Shown piece by piece: positions 37,598 through 45,053 of a stretch of DNA of 64,000 nucleotides. The stretch lies in contig NZ_CP010796.1 of NCBI RefSeq assembly GCF_001483965.1, positions 2,277,501-2,341,500 of the forward strand. The letters run 5' to 3'. A program made the position numbers and the translations under genes. Source of the stretch: Carnobacterium sp. CP1 (GTDB lineage Bacteria; Bacillota; Bacilli; Lactobacillales; Carnobacteriaceae). Below the pieces are notes generated by a model, which searched no databases, was not told the origin of the DNA, and was given only the letters and a program-made list of their open reading frames with translations. Positions within the stretch are counted from its first letter, which is position 1. Every line of letters begins with the position of its first letter.

Positions 37598-39046
37598 TTA
37601 TATAATCTCTTCTGCGTATTCCCATGTCGCACCATCATCGGTTGACCGATAAAGGACTTTACTGCCTCCGTTATGATCACCGTCTTCTCCTTGTCCGACT
37701 AGAAGGAAAAGATTTCCGTTTTCTTTAGAGGGCATTTCTGGAAAATCAAAAGGAGCGTATTTCTCAGTATCTGTTAAAGGAACTTCAATAGTTGGCAGTT
37801 CCACTTTTTCAAAAGTGCTGCCGCCGTCGGTTGTCCGATATAAATCTGCATAGGTAGAACCGCCGTGAGACAATCCAATAAATCCAAGTTTTTCATCAAT
37901 AAAGGTTATACCTGTTGAGGTACCTATTTCTCCTGAAAATGGGTTAGGATTGAATATTTCCCAAGTATTCCCGCCATCTAAGGTTTGGTTCAAGGTATAA
38001 AAACGAGAACCTGCAGCAGCATCGACTACACTTAATTGGTAGCCTAAATACTCATTTATAAAGTAAGTCTCCTCATCATTCTTATCCTGATTGGCTATGC
38101 TTACTTTATCCTGTAAAGAATCGGATATCGAGGAATAATCAACAAAACGGACGGGGGTGATTCCGCTGCTATTCGGCGCATAGACCGAAATAGTGTAACC
38201 TGTAATTTCATCCTTGGCTGTTTCTATTGGGAAGGTATCGCCTTCTTCGTCAAAATAAAGAATTCCTTCAGTATTGTACCCCCAACTGCGGTAACCGGCA
38301 TAATAAATGCCAAGTGTCTCTTCGTTCCAGTCATCAACAGTTTCTTTTATAGGAAGGTTCTTCACATTATTGATCAGTGGTCGGAGCTTCATAGTTTCAT
38401 CAAAAGGTGTATCCGTATAACCATTTAAGTACACAGTGATGTCATTGCTTTTCGAACGGTCATAATCAATCAAAAAACTCTTTATCTCACCATCGTCATT
38501 TAAGCCATATAAAAAGCTGTAGAGAGAAGTGATTTGACCGTCTTTAGTGAACGTTAAGTCGAAATGATTGCTGAGATACAATTCATTTGGCAAATCAATT
38601 TTAGTTTGAAGGTCTGCAAATAGTCCATCTAAGTCATCTTTGTATACATTATCATGAACAAATTCTACTTTACGCTTATTGAATAAGTCTTCAATGACAA
38701 ACGCTAATTTTCCTTGAAGATTTGTGCCGCTTTGGTAGATATTTATTCCAGTGGCAAATGTAATGACAACTAAAGAAATCGTGCTGACCATCACCCATAA
38801 CTTGCTGATCTTTTCTAAAGCAGAAGAAGTGCGCTTTTTAGTTGTGCTTCTCTTCCGTTTAGACCGATACAAGCACCAAGCAAACCAAATGAACAAACTA
38901 AGAAAAGCGATTAAGATAATCGGCGCTCTTAGTGCAACTCCACCATATTTAGCAAGCAGAGATAAGGAATAACAACCGATACCGTATACAACTACGATAA
39001 TGGGATTAAAAACAAGAGCTCTCCATTTGTAATCTTTTTTCTTCAA
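37598..39046 (-). CDS. Membrane protein with extracellular Asp-box (BNR/sialidase-like) repeats
   Basis: A 482-residue protein. Three hydrophobic helices lie at about residues 13-30, 38-58 and 83-103, with a Lys/Arg-rich loop between the second and third. The remainder looks extracytoplasmic. Its C-terminal part has repeated Asp-box motifs, LDGGNTWEIF, TTDGGSTFEKV and STDDGATWEYA, as found in sialidase, VPS10 and photosystem II assembly beta-propellers. With about three visible boxes it may be a partial or irregular propeller. No enzyme residues can be assigned; function unknown. Monocistronic, minus strand. Confidence 0.7.
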   Translation of the reverse strand: MKKKDYKWRALVFNPIIVVVYGIGCYSLSLLAKYGGVALRAPIILIAFLSLFIWFAWCLYRSKRKRSTTKKRTSSALEKISKLWVMVSTISLVVITFATGINIYQSGTNLQGKLAFVIEDLFNKRKVEFVHDNVYKDDLDGLFADLQTKIDLPNELYLSNHFDLTFTKDGQITSLYSFLYGLNDDGEIKSFLIDYDRSKSNDITVYLNGYTDTPFDETMKLRPLINNVKNLPIKETVDDWNEETLGIYYAGYRSWGYNTEGILYFDEEGDTFPIETAKDEITGYTISVYAPNSSGITPVRFVDYSSISDSLQDKVSIANQDKNDEETYFINEYLGYQLSVVDAAAGSRFYTLNQTLDGGNTWEIFNPNPFSGEIGTSTGITFIDEKLGFIGLSHGGSTYADLYRTTDGGSTFEKVELPTIEVPLTDTEKYAPFDFPEMPSKENGNLFLLVGQGEDGDHNGGSKVLYRSTDDGATWEYAEEII

Positions 39047-39166
39047 TTAGACATCTCCCTTATCAAGTGAACCATTTTCGACAATAGTCTATGACTTATT
39101 TTACCATTTGTAAAGCTTTTTTAGCTTTATCTATTTTGGAAAATATGTTTGAATGGAATAGATAAG

Positions 39167-39195
39167 TTGATACGAGAATTTATTTAAGTTACAAT
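39167..39195 (+). promoter_or_regulatory. Sigma-A promoter of the DsbA-family gene
   Basis: TTGATA (39167-39172), 17-bp spacer, TACAAT (39190-39195). Confidence 0.7.
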
Positions 39196-39260
39196 AAGTA
39201 AGTGAATATAAATACCTTAAACCGATAAAAATAAAAAAGTTAACGACTAGGAGTGTTGAA

Positions 39261-39968
39261 ATGCAAGTAGAATTTTTTCATGATGTGATTTGCAGTTTTT
39301 GTTTTCCCATGTCTTACCGTATGAGGAAAGTGGCTAAAAAGTACCCAAAACTAGAGATTATTCATCGTTCATTTGCTTTAGGATGGGAAAAAGAGCAATT
39401 CATTCAAATGTTTGGTTCTCATGAAGCGGTCAAACCTGAAGTGATTCACCATTGGGAACAGGCTAACCAAAACGATGACGAACATCGTTTCAATATTGAA
39501 GGAATGAAAGAGCAAGACTTCTTATTCCCAACATCTAAAAATGGATTAAAAGCCTCGAAAGCTGCTGGAATGATCGCTGACCAAGAAGCGTATTGGGCTG
39601 TTTTTGATGGTTTACAACAGGCTTTATTCGTAGAAAACAGAAATGTATCTGACTTGGCGGTTATTGAAAATGTGGTGAAGCAAACGGCTGTTGATTTTGA
39701 TGCTTGGAAAGCACAATTCGAGAGTCCGGAAACTGAACAAGCTGTTATGGAAGATTTGCAACGAGTAAAAGCTTATGGTATCCAAGGAGCTCCTGCAATA
39801 GTGGTAAATCAAAAATATTTGATCAGCGGGGCGCAGCCTCAAGAAGTGATCGAACAAACGATTGAAAAAATTGCTGAAGAAGAAGGGTTTCAATTAAAAG
39901 GATTAACCTTAATGGGGTCAGATGCTGCAACGTGCAACATGGTTGATGGCAAATGGATTTGTGACTAA
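39261..39968 (+). CDS. DsbA family oxidoreductase (FrnE-like)
   Basis: A 235-residue thioredoxin-fold protein with active-site CSFC at residues 11-14 (EFFHDVICSFCFP) and the cis-proline loop GAPAIVVNQKYLISGAQ. A helical insertion (about 60-150) separates the two fold halves, as in FrnE/2-hydroxychromene-isomerase-type DsbA proteins. No signal peptide, so it is cytoplasmic and likely acts in thiol redox or stress response rather than in secreted disulfide formation. The last residues hold one more Cys (ATCNMVDGKWICD gives a C-x8-C pair), also seen in FrnE relatives. Confidence 0.85.
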   Translation: MQVEFFHDVICSFCFPMSYRMRKVAKKYPKLEIIHRSFALGWEKEQFIQMFGSHEAVKPEVIHHWEQANQNDDEHRFNIEGMKEQDFLFPTSKNGLKASKAAGMIADQEAYWAVFDGLQQALFVENRNVSDLAVIENVVKQTAVDFDAWKAQFESPETEQAVMEDLQRVKAYGIQGAPAIVVNQKYLISGAQPQEVIEQTIEKIAEEEGFQLKGLTLMGSDAATCNMVDGKWICD

Positions 39969-40000
39969 CAACCCATTAAATTAATATACAAATATTTGAA

Positions 40001-40075
40001 AGAGAGCTTAATGTTATTCCTATGCATTAGTTATACGCTAATGACCAAGGAGATAACGATAAAGCTCTTTTTTTT
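40001..40075 (+). terminator. Terminator of the DsbA-family gene
   Basis: GAGAGCTTAATGTTAT pairs imperfectly with ATAACGATAAAGCTC, with inner TTAG/CTAA pairing, followed by T14. Confidence 0.7.
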
Positions 40076-40270
40076 TTTTGCATAATCAGAACAAATAAAA
40101 ACTCTCTATCAGCTTTTATTTAGGATAACGTTTCCTAGAGTGTATGAATATTGTGTATACTATACGTACATAGAAACTAATGGACATGAAACGGTTATCA
40201 GCACTAATTGAAAACAGTTATACAGTTAAAAGAAATGAATTTATAGACAAAAGAAAGAGGGGATATAGAG

Positions 40271-42049
40271 ATGAATAAAAGAGTAAGAAGGTTGTTGGGT
40301 ATTGGAGTTGCTTTTCTGTTTAGTATGACTTTTGGTGAAACGGTTTTTGCGGAAAATGAACTATCGGATATGACCATTGAAGTTGAGTTGCAAGAAGACG
40401 GATCTGGGATTGTCACAGAACATAGAAAAATGATTATGGACGATGGTACCGAATTGTATATTGTACTGGATGATCTGCAGGATTCTGCATTGCTTGATTT
40501 TTCAGTAGCTGGTTTTCAAGAGGTGAAAGATTGGGATGCAGATGCTTCATTAGAGGAAAAGACTGGTCACTATGGCACTGTAGAAACGGGTAGCGGATTA
40601 GAGCTTATCTGGGGTATTGGCGAATATGGAGAAAATGAATACGAAGTGTCTTATACCCTATCAAATTTAGTTCGTGAATTGGAAGATGGGCAGGCATTGC
40701 TATGGAATTTTGATACCTTTTCTGATATTCCAGCAGAAAATTTGACCGTTGAAATTACGGGGTTTGAACCCTTTACAGAAGAAAATGTCCGCTTTTGGGG
40801 ATTTGGTTTTGATGGGGGTCTCCAATTAGAAGGCGATACGGTCGTTTGGAGAGCAGAGGAAGAAGTAGACAGCAGTAAAGATGTAACGGCGCTGCTCCAA
40901 TTTCCCAAAGGATTATTTAATACACAAGCCAGTGTAGATATGACTTTGGAAGAACAGCGCGAAATGGCCATGGATGGCTCAGCTTATAATGACGAGGCTT
41001 CTTCTAATACGGTTCCGATAGTTATTATTTCTCTATTAGCGGTTGCTGGCGGAGGAAGTGTTGTTTTGGGAACCAAGTATTACAAGAACTTAAAAAAAGC
41101 GAAAGAAGAAGCTGGGCAAATGCGTTCAGGAGCACAGAGGATCAAAGAGAATAGTGAGGTGTTTTTAGAAGAAGTTCCGTATCATGGCGAAGATTTTGCA
41201 GGAATTGCCTATTTGCTGCAAGACATTCAAAAGGGGTATTTCGAAGATTACTTCTCAGCTTATGTGCTGAAATGGTTATCAGAAGAACGGATCCTTATCC
41301 ATACTACCGAAGATAAAACTTTGTTTGGGGATGATTTTGATACAGAAATAGAAATTATTCATTTTGAAGAAGAGCGTGCACGTTATCCTCAATCGTTTAC
41401 TGATTTTGTGGATAAAATAGAGACGAATCATAAAGGAAGTTATGAGACCGGATTGTGGCTCATGTTATTGGATGCTTCAAACAGTAGAGGTTTCATTGAA
41501 GATGATAAAATGAAGAAATGGGCAAAAAAACATGCCAAAGAAGTAGAAACCTTTGCAGATTATTTGATCGATTACTCAAAAGAGTATCTAGAAAAAGAAA
41601 ACCTCATTTCATTTAAAGAAATCGAAGTATGGGGGACGAAACATGAGGTGGCTATTGCTAGTCCTGAAGGCGACAAGTTGTTTGATCGTCTAGTTCAATT
41701 TGATAATTATTTAGAAGAAATCGAATTAGACGGTTTTGCTGACAACACCAATCCTTTCTCTTTTGAAGAATTTTTATTCTGGAATACTTTGTACTTTAAA
41801 AGTGAGGAAATAACAAAGGAATTCAAGGAAATGATCCCAAATCCGAATAATGTCTCTGGAGAGAATAACTTTATCTATTATTACTGGTATTGGAACGGTA
41901 TGACAGGATTCAGAAAAAATTGGTCCACTGGATTAGCTAGCGGTGGGTTCCATTCAAGTACTTCATCAGCAGTATCCGGAACAGGAGGCTCAACTTCATT
42001 TGGTGGAGGAGCAGGTGCCGGTGGTGGAGGCGGCGGAGGGGCTCGGTAA
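40271..42049 (+). CDS. DUF2207 domain-containing membrane protein
   Basis: A 592-residue protein: signal peptide (about residues 1-27, cleavage after VFA), an extracytoplasmic beta-rich domain (30-245) of the DUF2207 type, one transmembrane helix (about 247-266, IVIISLLAVAGGGSVVLG), a large cytoplasmic part with KEEAGQMRSGAQRIK, and a Gly-rich C-terminus (GGAGAGGGGGGGAR). The Gly-rich tail and layout are typical of DUF2207 proteins of Gram-positives, whose function is unknown. Usual second and third helices are weak here. AGAGGGG upstream of ATG serves as the Shine-Dalgarno. Confidence 0.8.
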   Translation: MNKRVRRLLGIGVAFLFSMTFGETVFAENELSDMTIEVELQEDGSGIVTEHRKMIMDDGTELYIVLDDLQDSALLDFSVAGFQEVKDWDADASLEEKTGHYGTVETGSGLELIWGIGEYGENEYEVSYTLSNLVRELEDGQALLWNFDTFSDIPAENLTVEITGFEPFTEENVRFWGFGFDGGLQLEGDTVVWRAEEEVDSSKDVTALLQFPKGLFNTQASVDMTLEEQREMAMDGSAYNDEASSNTVPIVIISLLAVAGGGSVVLGTKYYKNLKKAKEEAGQMRSGAQRIKENSEVFLEEVPYHGEDFAGIAYLLQDIQKGYFEDYFSAYVLKWLSEERILIHTTEDKTLFGDDFDTEIEIIHFEEERARYPQSFTDFVDKIETNHKGSYETGLWLMLLDASNSRGFIEDDKMKKWAKKHAKEVETFADYLIDYSKEYLEKENLISFKEIEVWGTKHEVAIASPEGDKLFDRLVQFDNYLEEIELDGFADNTNPFSFEEFLFWNTLYFKSEEITKEFKEMIPNPNNVSGENNFIYYYWYWNGMTGFRKNWSTGLASGGFHSSTSSAVSGTGGSTSFGGGAGAGGGGGGGAR

Positions 42050-42097
42050 GCGGAGAATCTCTTTATAGTTAGATGTATGTTAATTAGTTTTAAATAA

Positions 42098-42136
42098 AAA
42101 AAGACAAAATATCATATAAAGGTATTTTGTCTTTTT
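42098..42136. terminator. Bidirectional terminator between DUF2207 and GIY-YIG genes
   Basis: AAAAAGACAAAATA and TATTTTGTCTTTTT are perfect 14-bp arms with an 11-base loop. Confidence 0.85.
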
Positions 42137-42164
42137 GCTGTTATTAATTTAGTTTATTGCATTT

Positions 42165-43052
42165 CTAATCAAATCCTATATATACTCTTTCACTTTGAAT
42201 ATTACAAGGTACTCCATTGCTATCAACGTATTGATAGCCTGTCAGTTTGATATGATCGGGGGAAAGTTGAACCCCATCTATTTCTAGGACTGGTTCGGCA
42301 TACTGGTAAAAATCATATCTTATTTGCTTTCTTCCAGATGTAGTTTCTCCTTGGATTGCTTTGTATCTAGGGCTATCCTTAATGATTTTAAAAGCACTTA
42401 CGATCATGCCGCTTCCTGGGTAGACCCCTAGAATATATTCTATATTGCTTGCTTTATCTAAACTCATTACCCAATTACCTAAAGTTCTTTTTTTCAAGGC
42501 TTTGGATTCGGGATTATACATTTCTTCAGCTTTTAAATCTCGATTAGAATCAGATCTATCTTTTGTAGGATTGATTTTTACAAACATAATTTTATGATGA
42601 CTTAGTTGATTGATATCAACAGGTTTTGGACTAAGTGCATCTTGCAATAGCTCCACTCTTCCAAATGTTTGTAGTGCTTCCTTTTGACTATCAGAACGAT
42701 GTCCACTCATAATATTGGTCAGTTTTTTAACGTTAAGATTTTGATCATCAATTAGTTTACAAAAATTAATAACCGCATTTTCTACGTGGAAAGCTTCATC
42801 TTCACTTAATCCAAAAGTCAAAATATACTTCTCAACTTCCATACCAATTGAGTGAATATTCTTTATTTCATTTAATTTTTTATTTTCCACAAGGTCATTA
42901 GAGAAGTCAACTTTTAGATAATCTTGTTCATGAGCAAATACCCTGTTCCTAGTTCCTTTACCAATATAAAAAACTGTATGGTTAATAGGATTAACTAACA
43001 CATAAATATAATAACCCAGCTGAGTAATCACTTCTTCTGTAAAACGATTCAT
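42165..43052 (-). CDS. LEM-3-like GIY-YIG nuclease family protein
   Basis: A 295-residue protein. Residues about 12-110 form a GIY-YIG domain of the LEM-3 type: GYYIYVLVNPINHTVFYIGKG, then NRVFAHEQD, and Glu in the helix EDEAFHVENAVINFC. The core GIY..YIG here is YIY..YIG, as usual in this branch. The remaining 180 residues (KIMFVKINPT..., RTLGNWVMSLDKAS, YILGVYPGSGMIVSAFKI, GRKQIRYDFYQ) form a domain I cannot name. Nuclease activity is inferred. It heads a run of DNA-related genes on an accessory-looking stretch; Shine-Dalgarno GGAGG before ATG. Confidence 0.8.
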   Translation of the reverse strand: MNRFTEEVITQLGYYIYVLVNPINHTVFYIGKGTRNRVFAHEQDYLKVDFSNDLVENKKLNEIKNIHSIGMEVEKYILTFGLSEDEAFHVENAVINFCKLIDDQNLNVKKLTNIMSGHRSDSQKEALQTFGRVELLQDALSPKPVDINQLSHHKIMFVKINPTKDRSDSNRDLKAEEMYNPESKALKKRTLGNWVMSLDKASNIEYILGVYPGSGMIVSAFKIIKDSPRYKAIQGETTSGRKQIRYDFYQYAEPVLEIDGVQLSPDHIKLTGYQYVDSNGVPCNIQSERVYIGFD

Positions 43053-43162
43053 TCCATTCTTTCCTCCATATCGGCTATAAAATACATGTTAAAAGCTTTG
43101 AAAAATATCATTTTAGTGTGTAAAAAAACAGAAAACCTTTTTTGTTATCAACGAATCGTTCT

Positions 43163-43645
43163 CTAAGAAAGAAAAGTAGTTTGGAGAGTCTCTTTCCATT
43201 CTATTTTTCTTTCTTCTGCTTTACCGTTGTTTGCGCCACTAGTGGATAAACACTTTATAACAGTGTAGTGCTCAAAAATAGTTGACTTTACAACTTCTTG
43301 ATAAGCTTTGTTCCCATTTGCAATGACAAGTTTGATGGAAGCAGTTGAAAGTAATGTATCAAAGTCATTTAATTTCGTTTGTCTAAAGTTACTATCTAAA
43401 CTCCCCATTCTATCAAAATGACTATAAATATCCCATAAGCCGAGTTTATTTTATAACAGTAGTTCCAACCGTTTTTCATAGTCGATTGGATCAGTAGTGT
43501 TTAGGCACTCAGAAATAATTTTCCAAAATTGGTTACCTTTATTTGCATAGTATTGTTGCAATCCTAATGACTTCACACTTGGAGCGCTTCCAAGTATTAA
43601 GATTTTGGTACTTTCATCATAGATTGCATCTAAGCCATTCTTCAT
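43163..43645 (-). pseudogene. DNA-deoxyinosine glycosylase (uracil-DNA glycosylase superfamily), broken by a nonsense codon
   Basis: The minus strand encodes an N-terminal part from ATG 43645 (KILILGSAPSVKSLGLQQYY, then NQFWKIISECLN) that stops at TAA 43453-43451. The same frame continues without shift (NKLGLWDIYSHFDRMGSLDS, then LSTASIKLVIANGNKAYQE and CLSTSGANN) to a stop at 43163-43165. The family usually has a residue such as Glu at the stop position, so one GAA-to-TAA change explains it. The whole frame has 160 codons, close to the family length. The enzyme would excise deaminated bases. No downstream restart with a good Shine-Dalgarno is visible, so it is most likely inactive, or a sequencing error. 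Confidence 0.85.
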
Positions 43646-43904
43646 AATATTTTCTCCTTAATGTTAATTTATTTCTTATTAGAGATATTCTATTATATGT
43701 AAAAAATGAAACATTGTCTTTCAATTGTATAGCAAAAATTTGAAAATTCCTAGATTCGCTATCACTGTTGCAATAGCTTTTATTTATCCAGTATTGATTC
43801 TAAATTTTACTGAATGTATGCTTCAATCATACTTAAACCTGATGAGTAAAAATATATAGTATAATTGACAGATGTTTAAACTGAAGCTTGAAGGGGCGTA
43901 ATTA

Positions 43905-44423
43905 ATGAAAGAAAACAATCAGATACGAATGTACGTAAGAATCAAAGAACTAATGATTGATTATATTGTTATTTTACTCTATCTTATTCTCCTGCTCATC
44001 GCTAATTTGGCGTTTTATTTTCTTGTGTTAGGAGGAGTACCTGAATTCACAGTCTTTCAATCACAACTGATTGCAACGTTTGAATCAGTTCTTCCTATTG
44101 TGCTCATTTTCTCACTGCTCGATTACAAGAAGCCATATGGAACATATGGTAAGAGAAAAGCCAGATTGAAAGTGCAGTATAAAACACCTTCATTTTTTAG
44201 AAGCTTAGTTAGAAATGGGATTAAATTTTTGCCGTGGCAACTTGCTCACATCGGTATAATCGATGGTGTATACACTGAATTTACAACGTGGCCTTCGATT
44301 GTTTATACAAATGCTGGAACCCTGTTAGCTATGATTCTATTAGGTATGGGGCTTTTCAGAAAAGATAAACGCCATTTAGGAGATCTATTAGCAGGGACTC
44401 AAGTAGTTCCATTAAATGACTAA
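43905..44423 (+). CDS. RDD family membrane protein
   Basis: A 172-residue membrane protein with three to four hydrophobic segments. The N-terminus RIKELMIDYIVILLYLILLL holds the Arg-x-x-x-x-x-x-Asp core of the RDD family, and KRHLGDLLAGTQVV at the C-terminus has the conserved second Asp. Function unknown; some members are linked to ion transport. A TATAAT box at 43860-43865 lies 40 bases upstream. Stands alone between the broken glycosylase gene and the NUDIX gene. Confidence 0.75.
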   Translation: MKENNQIRMYVRIKELMIDYIVILLYLILLLIANLAFYFLVLGGVPEFTVFQSQLIATFESVLPIVLIFSLLDYKKPYGTYGKRKARLKVQYKTPSFFRSLVRNGIKFLPWQLAHIGIIDGVYTEFTTWPSIVYTNAGTLLAMILLGMGLFRKDKRHLGDLLAGTQVVPLND

Positions 44424-44442
44424 ATTAATAGGAGACACATAA

Positions 44443-44496
44443 GTGAAAAATATGAAGAGAAAGGCTCAAAACATGTCGTCTAAAAAGGAAAAATAA
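44443..44496 (+). CDS. Possible 17-residue basic peptide
   Basis: GTG 44443 has AGGAG eight bases upstream and opens a 17-codon frame rich in Lys (MKNMKRKAQNMSSKKEK). It follows the RDD gene by 20 bases. Support is only the ribosome site and composition; it may be chance. The rest of 44424-44642 shows no other feature. Confidence 0.25.
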   Translation: MKNMKRKAQNMSSKKEK

Positions 44497-44642
44497 AATT
44501 AAAAAATAGTTTGTTGTAGATTCCAGCATAGTAAGGATAAGAAAGACTGGTTTACTTATGTAAGCAGCTAACTATTTTATAACTTGATACCTAATAATAA
44601 GAGCTCTATGATAAAATGATATCATGAAATAAAAAGAAAGAA

Positions 44643-45053
44643 GTGAAACAGTTGAAGAAAATTAATGTTGTAGGCGCTGTTTTGGTAGAAAATGGTAAAA
44701 TTTTGTGTGCGCAACGAGGAGAAGGCAAGTCGCTAGCATATTTATGGGAATTTCCAGGAGGAAAAATTGAAGTTGGGGAGACACCACAAGAAGCATTGAT
44801 TCGTGAACTACAAGAAGAATTAATGATTGAAGTGGAAGTACAATCTGAAAAATTTGAAGAAACGAGTTACCAATATGATTTTGGTGTAGTGAATTTAACA
44901 ACCTTCATTTGTCTGCTAAAAAAAGGAACGCCGCAGTTAACGGAACACATTGCAGTACAATGGCTAAAACCAGCAGAATTAAATAAAGTACAGTGGGCAC
45001 CAGCAGATATACCAGCAGTTAAAAAGTTAATGGAAATGAACGCAATATTATGA
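44643..45053 (+). CDS. NUDIX hydrolase (MutT-like) coupled to the helicase gene
   Basis: A 136-residue NUDIX protein. The Nudix box is GGKIEVGETPQEALIREL..QEEL, with the REUxEE catalytic core intact and Met at the usual Gly of the G-U ending. The block VVGAVLVENGKILCAQRGEG is MutT-like, so a nucleotide such as 8-oxo-dGTP is a possible substrate. The start is GTG 44643, with a weak Shine-Dalgarno; a TTG nine bases downstream is possible. The stop overlaps the next ATG by four bases (ATGA), showing tight coupling to the PLD-helicase gene. Confidence 0.88.
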   Translation: MKQLKKINVVGAVLVENGKILCAQRGEGKSLAYLWEFPGGKIEVGETPQEALIRELQEELMIEVEVQSEKFEETSYQYDFGVVNLTTFICLLKKGTPQLTEHIAVQWLKPAELNKVQWAPADIPAVKKLMEMNAIL

